The notes under the pieces: generated by a model
Seen by the model: only the letters and a program-made list of their open reading frames with translations
What the model was told of the DNA's origin: nothing
Database searches by the model: none
Program-made: the position numbers and the translations under genes
Source: a virus
Virus record (IMG/VR): IMGVR_UViG_3300027736_000112
Coordinates: 1-36,433 of that record
Reading direction: 5' to 3' (one strand)
DNA length: 36,433 bases
Shown here: in pieces, positions 15,753-23,386 of the stretch
Numbering within the stretch: the stretch's first letter is position 1
How the letters are laid out: every line of letters begins with the position of its first letter

Positions 15753-16282
15753 TGTCTAGAACTATCGATAATGTAATAGCATTTAAAATATTATACATGC
15801 TAGTTACGCCGTTTGACGCAACAGATGCGTTTAGACTTGGTATTATAGATGCCAATGGCACAGCTTTAAAGAAAATTAGAAATTTTACTACGTCTGAAGA
15901 AAGAGATGCTTATACATCTCTTCATCGTTTAGTATTTTCTCTTAAAAAACTAATTCAAAAAATTCCAGGCGGAAAAACCAAACTTGCTAGTTTAGTTGCT
16001 GCTTATTGGTTAGTGAAAGAATCTTATGTCAATGGAACTAAGATAACTGAAAACATATTGATGCAATCAATTGAATTAATCGAAAGCAAAAAAATTACTT
16101 TAGTCGAAGAACAATTGACTATCGAAAAATTTATTAGTTTACTTGAAGATAGCGCAATTGCTAATACTGCTGGTGCTGCAACTTCAACTGATCAAGCTGC
16201 TATTAAAAAGAATAAAGACGGTATACTTGGTGCTCCTAAGTATATGTTCAAACGCAAAAAGAAGAATTTGGAGATGAGTTGA
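15752..16282 (+). CDS. Conserved T4-like phage protein, unknown function
   Basis: A 176-residue protein. The pattern AFKILYMLVTPFDATDAFRLGIIDANG, RDAYTSLHRLVFSLKKLIQKIPGGK and AAYWLVKE (given here in separate parts) belongs to a family widespread in T4-like phages outside T4 itself, always near the gene upstream of it here. The C-terminus is basic. I start at the ATG at 15752, embedded in the preceding TGA; a TTG three bases earlier is less likely. Its role is unknown; late expression suggests morphogenesis. Confidence 0.72.
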   Translation: MSRTIDNVIAFKILYMLVTPFDATDAFRLGIIDANGTALKKIRNFTTSEERDAYTSLHRLVFSLKKLIQKIPGGKTKLASLVAAYWLVKESYVNGTKITENILMQSIELIESKKITLVEEQLTIEKFISLLEDSAIANTAGAATSTDQAAIKKNKDGILGAPKYMFKRKKKNLEMS

Positions 16283-17442
16283 TGTTAACATTTAAAGAAG
16301 CATTCGGCCGTCGTTATGACGCTTATACTCGTGATCAACATAATGCGACTGCAGGTATGGGTAAAAACCAATCAGCTGCTTACCGTGCTGATGGCGGAGC
16401 TAATGACGAAGGTTGGGACAACGAACCTCAGCATAAATCTGCAGATCATCCACATGCTGTTCACATTAACGGTAAGAAGTGGAAAACATTTGGATCTCAA
16501 TCGCATGCTTCTAACGTAGCTAAAAAGATTAAAGGTGCTACAGTTCATAAAGAAGAAGTTCAAATTGACGAAGCTGGCACGTCAGCAGCAATAAGAATGC
16601 AGAAAGCTTTAGAAAAGATTAAAGCTGATCGTGAGCGTAAAGAACGTTTAGCTGCACCTTATGTTCCAGTTAAATCTGTATTCAAACAAGAAAAGCCTAT
16701 GAAAGAAAGCAACGAGCACTACGAAGAAGCTGAAGAGCATTTATCAAAGGCAAACGATGCTGAAGCTAAAGGCAATATGAAATCATTCCATGCTCATATG
16801 GCAGATCACCACGATGCTATGTCAGAATGGCATGATTCTAAAGGTCGTTCTGCTTCAGCAGACAAACATGCTGATAAAGCTGAATATCATCACGAAAAGT
16901 CTTTAACTGTTAAAGAAGATGTTGATTTAAACGAAGCTGGAATTCCAAAGAATCATACTATTGAAGCTCACGGCATTCGTGGTATGAAATCCACCCCTTG
17001 GAGAAAGACTTTTAAAAATCATGAACATCTATCAGATTGGGCCGATAAAAATGATAGCGTTGAAGTGCATGCTACTCGTGATTTAGAACAAGCTAAGAAG
17101 GGTAACCTATCCCCAGCTATGAGAGAAGAAGCTAAGGATCCTGGCGAATATGACTATGAAGGTCAAATGGCCCGCACCCAGTTGCAAACTACATTACGCA
17201 ATTGTGAAGATTTAATTGGTATGATTAAAGACGATGATAATATGCCAGAATGGGTTCAATCTAAAATCACTTTAGCACAAGATTACATTACAACTGTTCG
17301 AGATTATCTACAATCAAAAGAAGAACTCGGAGAAGAATTAAGCGATCTTACTCGTAATGCTAAGCAAGAAAAAGATATTTCTACTGGCAAAAAGCCTATG
17401 CCAAAGCGTAAGCTATTAGGATTTAAACAACAGAGTTGTTAA
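16282..17442 (+). CDS. Modular late protein, candidate internal head precursor
   Basis: A 386-residue, histidine- and lysine-rich protein starting MLTFKEAFGRR, a shortened match to the leader peptides of the 9040-11416 genes. Two linkers, KEEVQIDEAG (about 93-102) and KEDVDLNEAG (about 213-222), share a common pattern and present I/L-x-E sites like those cut by T4 gp21. Between them is a helical histidine-rich module (EHYEEAEEHLSKANDAEAKG region). After them, residues about 280-340 hold a common phage virion module (MPEWVQSKITLAQDYITTVRDY, in parts). The last residues are basic. I infer a polyprotein-like internal head protein. Confidence 0.72.
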   Translation: MLTFKEAFGRRYDAYTRDQHNATAGMGKNQSAAYRADGGANDEGWDNEPQHKSADHPHAVHINGKKWKTFGSQSHASNVAKKIKGATVHKEEVQIDEAGTSAAIRMQKALEKIKADRERKERLAAPYVPVKSVFKQEKPMKESNEHYEEAEEHLSKANDAEAKGNMKSFHAHMADHHDAMSEWHDSKGRSASADKHADKAEYHHEKSLTVKEDVDLNEAGIPKNHTIEAHGIRGMKSTPWRKTFKNHEHLSDWADKNDSVEVHATRDLEQAKKGNLSPAMREEAKDPGEYDYEGQMARTQLQTTLRNCEDLIGMIKDDDNMPEWVQSKITLAQDYITTVRDYLQSKEELGEELSDLTRNAKQEKDISTGKKPMPKRKLLGFKQQSC

Positions 17443-17450
17443 GGTAAAAT

Positions 17451-17894
17451 ATGTGGATGCTACAATTTATACCTGATTGGTTTTTCTACGTTATCTTCTT
17501 CCTAGGATTAGGAGGATTGATTATAACGTATTTCTTAAAACTAATTCCAATTCCAATGATCTATATGTACAAGACGCCAATTCAACTGGCGTCTATTGTT
17601 GCAATTGTATTTGGTACTTTTATGACAGGTGCAATCTATAATAATGATACTTGGGTTGCAAAGCAAAAAGAACTTGAATTGCAATATGCACAATCAGAAG
17701 TAAAATCTGAAAAAGCTACTGCAGAAGTAGTGACTAAATATATTACTAAGAGAGAAGTTATAAAACAAAAGGGTGAAGATATAGTTCAATATATTGATCG
17801 TGAAATCGTAAAGTATAATGAAATATGTGTATTACCTAAGGAAGTAATTTCAGCTCATAACAAAGCTGTAAATATTGGAGATGATAGAAAATGA
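17451..17894 (+). CDS. Inner-membrane spanin candidate (Rz-like)
   Basis: A 147-residue membrane protein. Two hydrophobic segments (about 8-30 and 42-62) precede a charged, probably coiled-coil stretch (about 66-125) ending in NEICVLPKEV. It overlaps by four bases the lipoprotein gene that follows, the arrangement of inner- and outer-membrane spanins that fuse the envelope at lysis. Classical Rz has one membrane segment, so topology here is uncertain. The endolysin and holin follow, which supports a lysis role. Confidence 0.65.
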   Translation: MWMLQFIPDWFFYVIFFLGLGGLIITYFLKLIPIPMIYMYKTPIQLASIVAIVFGTFMTGAIYNNDTWVAKQKELELQYAQSEVKSEKATAEVVTKYITKREVIKQKGEDIVQYIDREIVKYNEICVLPKEVISAHNKAVNIGDDRK

Positions 17895-18163
17895 AATACC
17901 TCATATTAGTAGCTATTTTTCTATCAGGATGTTCGACAAATCCGTCTATTAAACATCAATTTCCAGAACCTCCAGTTAATCTTTTGCAAAAATGCCCTCA
18001 GTTGAAAAAGCTAGCTGAAGACGAACAAAAATTAAGTGAATTACTAAAAGTAGTAAGCGAAAATTATGGGACTTATTATGAATGTGCTGTGAAAAATGAC
18101 GCACTAATCGAGTGGATACAGAAACAAACTATAATCCACAATGATGTTTTTAATAAGGACTAA
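17891..18163 (+). CDS. Outer-membrane lipoprotein, Rz1-like spanin candidate
   Basis: A 90-residue protein with a signal peptide ending in the lipobox LSGC (C14), so it should be lipidated and anchored in the outer membrane. PEPPVNLL follows in the mature part, a proline-containing linker as in Rz1-like proteins, then a helical segment and two more cysteines. It overlaps the inner-membrane candidate by four bases and precedes the endolysin by two. Confidence 0.7.
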   Translation: MKYLILVAIFLSGCSTNPSIKHQFPEPPVNLLQKCPQLKKLAEDEQKLSELLKVVSENYGTYYECAVKNDALIEWIQKQTIIHNDVFNKD

Positions 18164-18165
18164 CT

Positions 18166-18789
18166 ATGGAATTATCAAAAGAACAACTGAAGCAACTGCT
18201 TCCAAAGAACCCATATGTGGATCATTGGTATGAAGCTTTATCTCAACTTCTACCAGATTACGAGATTAATACTCCTCAGCGCATTGCTGCATTCATTGCT
18301 CAATGTTCTCACGAATCTGGTGGGTTTACAGCTCTTAAAGAAAATCTAAACTATAAGCCAGTAACACTTCGCAAGATATTTCCAAAGTATTTTCCAAATG
18401 ACGAAATTGCTAATGATTACTGCTCAAGGCCAAATAAGCAAGAAGCTATTGCTAATAGGGTATATGCTAGCCGTATGGGCAATGGCGATGAATATAGCGG
18501 TGATGGTTACCGTTATTGTGGCCGTGGTCTTATCCAGTTAACGGGTAAGGACAACTACACTTGGTTTGCAGCTTCACTTAGTATTACTCCTGATGAAGCA
18601 TCAGAATATCTTGGAACTTTTGAAGGTGCAGCACAATCTGCATGCTGGTTCTGGGAAACAAATAACCTAAATCAATGGGCTGATAAAGGCGACATTGTTA
18701 CATTAACCAAGCGTATCAATGGCGGTACTATTGGATTAGAAGATCGTATTAAGCATTATGAACATGCTTTACATGTATTAGGAGCTTAA
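18166..18789 (+). CDS. Endolysin, glycoside hydrolase family 19
   Basis: A 207-residue peptidoglycan hydrolase. The GH19 core is clear: AFIAQCSHESGGF with E50 as likely acid, KENLNYKP with E59, then GDGYRYCGRGLIQLTGKDNY and AAQSACWFWETNNLN. No signal peptide, so it would depend on the holin downstream to reach the cell wall. It lies in the middle of the lysis cassette, two bases after the lipoprotein gene. Confidence 0.93.
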   Translation: MELSKEQLKQLLPKNPYVDHWYEALSQLLPDYEINTPQRIAAFIAQCSHESGGFTALKENLNYKPVTLRKIFPKYFPNDEIANDYCSRPNKQEAIANRVYASRMGNGDEYSGDGYRYCGRGLIQLTGKDNYTWFAASLSITPDEASEYLGTFEGAAQSACWFWETNNLNQWADKGDIVTLTKRINGGTIGLEDRIKHYEHALHVLGA

Positions 18790-18790
18790 T

Positions 18791-19225
18791 ATGAAAAAGT
18801 TATTAGTGTTATTGATGTTATTACCTTGCTTAGCGATTGCTCAAAAGCAAAAAGAAGGTGTGACATATGATGTTATTATTACTAGAGTAATTGATGGTGA
18901 TACTGTAGGAATCCAAGCAAGTTGGTTGCCAGACCCCCTTAAAAAAGAGTTATCAATACGAGTTTTTGGAGTCGATACTCCAGAAAAAAGCTTTAGAGCT
19001 AAATGCCCTTCAGAAGCTCAGCGAGGAGAAGCAGCAACGGCTTTTACCAAGCAACTTATCAATCAAAGTCAAAAGAGACAAATGGTCCTTATGGACTGGG
19101 ACAAGTACGGTGGTCGTGTACTTGGAGATATCTTATTAGATGGTAAGAGTTTACGCCAACAGTTGATTGCTAATGGCTTTGCCCGTGAATATTACGGCGA
19201 AGCAAAGCAAAGCTGGTGTCAATAA
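18791..19225 (+). CDS. Secreted thermonuclease-like nuclease (SNase family)
   Basis: A 144-residue protein with an N-terminal signal peptide (cleavage near LAIA-QK, residue 17). The staphylococcal-nuclease fold is shown by RVIDGDTVG, IRVFGVDTPE, and DKYGGRVLGDILLDGKSL; catalytic aspartates and arginines appear present. It would degrade nucleic acid in the periplasm or on release. It is inside the lysis cassette, between endolysin and holin genes. Confidence 0.88.
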   Translation: MKKLLVLLMLLPCLAIAQKQKEGVTYDVIITRVIDGDTVGIQASWLPDPLKKELSIRVFGVDTPEKSFRAKCPSEAQRGEAATAFTKQLINQSQKRQMVLMDWDKYGGRVLGDILLDGKSLRQQLIANGFAREYYGEAKQSWCQ

Positions 19226-19235
19226 GGAGAATAAA

Positions 19236-19700
19236 ATGGCAGACGAAATAAAAGTATTAAGCGCAAGCGAGCAAAAGAAAGAAGATTGGATGAACAGCAA
19301 ATGGCGTCCAATGATGGGTTGGATGTATATGCTAGTCTGTACTATGGATTTTGTAATATTTCCAATCTTATGGAGTCTATTACAATCTATAAGCCACGGC
19401 GCTGTAAATGTTCAATGGCAACCAATAACACTGCAAGGTGCTGGTTTATTCCACATTGCAATGGGTGCTGTATTAGGTATTGCTGCATTTGGTCGTACAC
19501 AAGAAAAATTAGGTGGAGCAAATAATGGCGGAATTCAAACTCCAACAATGATGGCTGGATCTTCAACTGGATTCCAAGCGCCTCAGCCTTCATATAATCA
19601 ATACGCTCCACCACCGAGTTACGACTCACAAGTTGTATCAGTAAGTGTAGGTTATGGCGGTAAGGCCGCACCTCCTCCAGCTCCACAGCCTCTACTCTAA
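19236..19700 (+). CDS. Holin of the 3TM type
   Basis: A 154-residue protein starting at an ATG with AAGGAG seven bases upstream; earlier codons fall inside the nuclease gene. WRPMMGWMYMLVCTMDFVIFPILW, in separate parts, and GLFHIAMGAVLGIAAFGRTQEK are typical of phage holins with an N-terminal charged helix and two or three membrane segments. The C-terminal third is proline- and serine-rich, cytoplasmic or periplasmic, and ends in PPPAPQPLL. Its position next to the endolysin supports a hole-forming role. Confidence 0.78.
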   Translation: MADEIKVLSASEQKKEDWMNSKWRPMMGWMYMLVCTMDFVIFPILWSLLQSISHGAVNVQWQPITLQGAGLFHIAMGAVLGIAAFGRTQEKLGGANNGGIQTPTMMAGSSTGFQAPQPSYNQYAPPPSYDSQVVSVSVGYGGKAAPPPAPQPLL

Positions 19701-19709
19701 GGAATAAAT

Positions 19710-19892
19710 ATGAAAAGTATTTTATTAGTTCTAGCTTTAGCTTTTGCCGTTACTCCTGCAATTGCAGAAGTAGAGAAGAAAAAAGTTTGTGTAATGCAAA
19801 AAGACCCTAAGACAAATAAAGAAAAAGAAGTTTGTAAAGACGTCAAGCAGCATAAAAAATTAGAAGGAACAAAAGTTCCAGATAAGAAGTAA
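19710..19892 (+). CDS. Small secreted protein with two cysteines
   Basis: A 60-residue protein with signal peptide (cleavage near AIA-EV, residue 19), leaving a highly basic mature peptide of about 41 residues with C27 and C42, which could form one disulfide. SD is AAGGA. Nothing in it identifies a function. Its place in the lysis cassette suggests an envelope-related role. Confidence 0.7.
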   Translation: MKSILLVLALAFAVTPAIAEVEKKKVCVMQKDPKTNKEKEVCKDVKQHKKLEGTKVPDKK

Positions 19893-19894
19893 TC

Positions 19895-20218
19895 ATGGAA
19901 TTGTCAGAAAGAATTGCTAAAATGGAAGCACATGTAGAGGGTGTTAAAGAAGATGTTGCTGCCGTAAAGCAAGACATCAAAGAACTGCACTCACGTGTGA
20001 CTACCACGACGCGCGAGATTACAGACCATATTGACAATAAAATTGATGCTTTAGCACGTAGTGACGCAGATCAGCATACTGCAATGTCGAAAAAAATTGA
20101 TGCGATCAATGATCGTGTAGATCTTTTAGAGCGTTGGAAATGGATGATCGTAGGCGGCGCTATAGCAATTGGTTATCTACTTTCACAGATTAATTTATTA
20201 GATAGAATTTTAAAATGA
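19895..20218 (+). CDS. Tail-anchored coiled-coil protein, XhlA-like
   Basis: A 107-residue protein. A long amphipathic helix or coiled coil (about 1-78) is followed by ERWKWMIVGGAIAIGYLLS, a single C-terminal membrane segment. This layout is that of hemolysin XhlA-like accessory lysis proteins. It ends the lysis cassette; a new promoter follows. Confidence 0.68.
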   Translation: MELSERIAKMEAHVEGVKEDVAAVKQDIKELHSRVTTTTREITDHIDNKIDALARSDADQHTAMSKKIDAINDRVDLLERWKWMIVGGAIAIGYLLSQINLLDRILK

Positions 20219-20221
20219 TTT

Positions 20222-20250
20222 TGTACTAGTATTCTTCGATAATATATAAT
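20222..20250 (+). promoter_or_regulatory. Promoter for the thyX-nrd operon
   Basis: TGTACT at 20222-20227, 17-base spacer, TATAAT at 20245-20250. The -35 and spacing match the recurrent motif, but the TCG lies three bases further downstream than in the others. It is 33 bases before the thyX start. Confidence 0.7.
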
Positions 20251-20282
20251 GGTACCAGTGAACATTGTTATTGGAGAATATA

Positions 20283-20972
20283 GTGCAAGTCAAATTAATT
20301 TCACATTCTAAACCATCACGAGAGCTCGTTAACGACGGGCTCTATGACGTTCAGGAGCTCATTGCTTTCTGTGCTCGCGTGTCAAATCCTGCTAATCAAT
20401 TCAATACTGAAACCTCTGAGAAATTAATCAAGTATCTTGTAAAGCATCAGCATTGGTCACCACTTGAAATGGTATCTGCATGTCTCGAAGTCACAACGAC
20501 TCGAGACATTGCTCGTCAGATCCTCCGTCATCGTAGTTTTAGCTTTCAAGAGTTTAGCCAACGTTATGCAGATCCAACTGCACAATTAAGCGAAGCATTT
20601 GTTCTTCGTGAAGCAAGATTCCAAGACGAAAAGAATCGTCAGAATTCTGTTGAAGCTGATATGACTGATGAGAAGCAACGACTATTGGCTATTGGATGGG
20701 AACGTGCTCAAAAGCGAGTATTGTACACAGTTGAGAAAGAATATAAATGGGCTATCGCTAATGGCATTGCCAAAGAGCAAGCCAGAGCAGTTTTACCTGA
20801 AGGTTTAACTGTATCACGTATGTATATGAACGGCACTCTTCGTTCATGGATACATTTCATCCAAGTCCGTTCTGGTAATGGTACTCAAAAAGAACATATG
20901 TTAATTGCAAGAGAAGTAGCTTCAGTAATCGCTGAAATATTTCCACTTGCAAGTGAATTCGTAACACAATAA
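20283..20972 (+). CDS. thyX: Flavin-dependent thymidylate synthase
   Basis: A 229-residue enzyme making dTMP from dUMP with methylene-tetrahydrofolate, FAD and NADPH. The ThyX signature RHRSFSFQEFSQRY begins at residue 82, and LPEGLTVSRMYMNGTLRSW continues the conserved C-terminal part. I choose the GTG at 20283 because GGAG lies seven bases upstream; a TTG at 20265 has no such site. It takes dUMP made by the dCMP deaminase at 4962. Its presence alongside a ThyA-fold hydroxymethylase gives the phage separate enzymes for T and hmC. Confidence 0.93.
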   Translation: MQVKLISHSKPSRELVNDGLYDVQELIAFCARVSNPANQFNTETSEKLIKYLVKHQHWSPLEMVSACLEVTTTRDIARQILRHRSFSFQEFSQRYADPTAQLSEAFVLREARFQDEKNRQNSVEADMTDEKQRLLAIGWERAQKRVLYTVEKEYKWAIANGIAKEQARAVLPEGLTVSRMYMNGTLRSWIHFIQVRSGNGTQKEHMLIAREVASVIAEIFPLASEFVTQ

Positions 20973-20985
20973 TAAAGGAAAACTT

Positions 20986-22794
20986 ATGAATGATGTCGTT
21001 CATGGCATCAAAGTCGACTACTCTCGCGATAGCCTCTTTGATGAATTAGGTAGAATTAGACTTAAAGAAAGCTACATGAAAGATGATGAAAAATCTCCTC
21101 AAGAAAGATTCGCTTTTGTATCGTCAATGTTTGGAAGTAATCCTGAACACGCTCAGCGCCTTTACGATTACTCCTCTAATCATTGGCTTAGCTATAGTAC
21201 TCCAATTCTTAGCTTTGGGCGTTCTAAGCGTGGGTTACCTATTTCATGTTTTCTTAACTATATTGAAGATACAGCGGAGGGTTTAGTTGATAATCTATCT
21301 GAAACAAATTGGCTTTCAATGTTGGGAGGCGGTGTCGGCATCGGCTTTGGGATTCGCTCAGCGGATGATAAATCTACTGGAGTTATGCCCCACCTTAAAA
21401 TGTATGATGCATCATCTCTCGCTTTTCGACAAGGTAGGACTCGTCGTGGCAGTTACGCTGCCTATCTTGATATATCTCATCCTGATATTACCCCATTTCT
21501 TGAAATGAGAAAGCCGACCGGCGATCAAAACATGCGTACTCTAAATCTTCATCATGGAGTTAATATTCCTGATGCATTTATGGAAATTATTGAGCGTTGT
21601 ATGCTTGATCCAGATGCTAATGATGATTGGGAATTGATTGATCCAGCTTCAAATGAAGTACGTGAAGTAGTATCTGCTAAACATTTGTGGCAGCAATTGC
21701 TCGAATTGCGAATGCAAGCGGGCGAGCCGTACCTTCATTTTATCGATGAATCAAATCGTAAGCTTCCTCAATGGCTTAAGGATAAGGGATTAAAAGTTCA
21801 TCAATCAAATCTTTGTTCTGAAATTATTCTTCCAACAAACGAACAGCGCACTGCTGTATGTTGCTTATCGTCTTTAAATTTGGAGTACTATGATGAATGG
21901 AAAAATCATCCTACTTTTCTTCGTGATATCGCTGAAATGCTTGATAATGTTCTTCAGCATTTTATCGATAATGCTCCTTCCGCCATTCAGCGTGCAAGGT
22001 ATTCTGCCAGTCGTGAGCGCAGCATTGGGATCGGCGCTTTGGGTTGGCATGCTTTTCTACAACGAAATAACGTGGCGTGGGAATCAGTTGTTGCAAAATC
22101 ATTAAACAATAGAATATTTAAAAATATAAGAGGCAAATTGGATGAGGCGAACAAAGCTCTTGGATTGGAACGAGGCGAAGCGCCTGATGCAGTGGGTACT
22201 GGTAATAGGTTTAGTCATCTTATGGCTATTGCTCCCAATGCTTCTTCTTCCATTCTTATGGGCAACACTAGTCCTTCTGTTGAACCTTATCGTGCCAATG
22301 CTTATCGCCAGGATACTCTATCGGGTTCTCACCTAAATAAGAACCGTTGGCTTAATAGAGTTATTGAGAAACATTTGGCAGGTGATGGAGATACTGTATC
22401 AACAAATGACTACAACGACATTTGGTCTTCTATCATTGCAAATGATGGTTCGGTACAACACTTAACATGGATGGATGAAAACACTAAAGAAGTGTTTAAG
22501 ACTTCTATGGAAATTGATCAACGTTGGATTATCGAACACGCCGCTGATCGTCAACAATATATAGATCAAGCTCAGTCTATCAATGTATTCTTTAGACCAG
22601 ATAGCAGCATTAAATATATCCATGCAGTACACTTTCTTGCGTGGAAAAAGAAACTAAAGACGCTTTACTATTGCCGCTCTGAAAAGCTGGCAAAAGCAGA
22701 TAAAGTATCTAGAAAAGTTGAACGTGAAATTATTAAAGAATTAGATATGGCAGCAATTGCACAGGGAAATGACTGCATTGCATGTGAGGGATAA
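20986..22794 (+). CDS. nrdA: Ribonucleotide reductase large subunit, class I
   Basis: A 602-residue catalytic subunit reducing ribonucleotides to deoxyribonucleotides. The active-site cysteines are seen: C88 in GLPISCFLN, the thiyl cysteine C277 in QSNLCSEI with N275 and E279, and C292/C293 in AVCCLSSLNL. The C-terminal redox pair is CIAC. It is about 150 residues shorter than E. coli NrdA and lacks an N-terminal ATP cone, so overall dATP feedback inhibition is probably lost. SD is AAAGGA. Thioredoxin and nrdB lie downstream. Confidence 0.93.
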   Translation: MNDVVHGIKVDYSRDSLFDELGRIRLKESYMKDDEKSPQERFAFVSSMFGSNPEHAQRLYDYSSNHWLSYSTPILSFGRSKRGLPISCFLNYIEDTAEGLVDNLSETNWLSMLGGGVGIGFGIRSADDKSTGVMPHLKMYDASSLAFRQGRTRRGSYAAYLDISHPDITPFLEMRKPTGDQNMRTLNLHHGVNIPDAFMEIIERCMLDPDANDDWELIDPASNEVREVVSAKHLWQQLLELRMQAGEPYLHFIDESNRKLPQWLKDKGLKVHQSNLCSEIILPTNEQRTAVCCLSSLNLEYYDEWKNHPTFLRDIAEMLDNVLQHFIDNAPSAIQRARYSASRERSIGIGALGWHAFLQRNNVAWESVVAKSLNNRIFKNIRGKLDEANKALGLERGEAPDAVGTGNRFSHLMAIAPNASSSILMGNTSPSVEPYRANAYRQDTLSGSHLNKNRWLNRVIEKHLAGDGDTVSTNDYNDIWSSIIANDGSVQHLTWMDENTKEVFKTSMEIDQRWIIEHAADRQQYIDQAQSINVFFRPDSSIKYIHAVHFLAWKKKLKTLYYCRSEKLAKADKVSRKVEREIIKELDMAAIAQGNDCIACEG

Positions 22795-22795
22795 C

Positions 22796-22948
22796 ATGTG
22801 GAAATTGTGGGCTAAAGCCCTAGGCAAAAAAGCTAGTGAAAACGATAATGAGGCTGATAAAATTGCTATTATACGGAGCATTATCGTTCTTAGCTATCTC
22901 ATTACAAATATGTTTATTATCGCCGGCGTAATAAGGCATTGGGATTAA
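22796..22948 (+). CDS. Small single-pass membrane protein
   Basis: A 50-residue protein whose ATG follows GAGGG and almost touches the nrdA stop. A charged N-terminal half (about 1-25) precedes one hydrophobic helix (about 27-46). No family is recognised. Placed between nrdA and the thioredoxin gene, so it is transcribed with nucleotide metabolism. Confidence 0.6.
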   Translation: MWKLWAKALGKKASENDNEADKIAIIRSIIVLSYLITNMFIIAGVIRHWD

Positions 22949-22949
22949 G

Positions 22950-23147
22950 ATGGACGCATACGACATATCAAATAAAATGAAAGATCTGTGGGCTCAGCAT
23001 ACTGATAAAAATAGTGGAGCTGGAAAGAAAAATTTTGGCTATGATATACGAGTAATAGTATGGACAGATCACGGTTACAGGGAAGTAGCTGGGCTTAAGT
23101 ATAACGAACAACTAAAAATGATAGAATTAAAATTGGATAACGAATGA
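22950..23147 (+). CDS. Hypothetical protein
   Basis: A 65-residue soluble protein of unknown function. It starts one base after the preceding stop and overlaps the thioredoxin gene by four bases. The second half appears to be beta strands (YDIRVIVWTDHGYREVAGL, KMIELKL). The tight packing supports a real gene. Confidence 0.62.
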   Translation: MDAYDISNKMKDLWAQHTDKNSGAGKKNFGYDIRVIVWTDHGYREVAGLKYNEQLKMIELKLDNE

Positions 23148-23386
23148 AAGAATTACTAAAATTTCAAGCATCTTGGTGTGGACCCTGTAAAGCATTAAGT
23201 GAAACATTTAAACAAATAACTGTGCCTTATACTTTTACAGAAATTGATATTGATGAAGACCCAATACTAGCTGCAAAATTTAATATTAGATCAGTGCCAA
23301 CTATTATTATAGTTGAAGAAGGACATGAAGTTAAACGTAAAGTTGGCAACATGACATTAACACAATTAAAAGAATTTATAGAATAA
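23144..23386 (+). CDS. Small thioredoxin
   Basis: An 80-residue thioredoxin-fold protein with the CGPC active site at 12-15 (WCGPC) and the cis-proline segment SVPTII. It is shorter than bacterial thioredoxins (about 105). It lies directly before nrdB and overlaps it by one base, so it is probably the reductant for the phage ribonucleotide reductase, as NrdC is in T4. Confidence 0.9.
   Translation: MKELLKFQASWCGPCKALSETFKQITVPYTFTEIDIDEDPILAAKFNIRSVPTIIIVEEGHEVKRKVGNMTLTQLKEFIE

Noticed and set aside
19167-19235. Longer N-terminus for the holin
   Set aside because: It would lie within the nuclease gene; the ATG at 19236 has a proper AAGGAG site and begins the conserved sequence.
21083-21508. 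Hydrophobic reading frames inside nrdA (also at 21890 and 22142)
   Set aside because: They are out-of-frame readings of a well-conserved gene, without ribosome sites or composition change.
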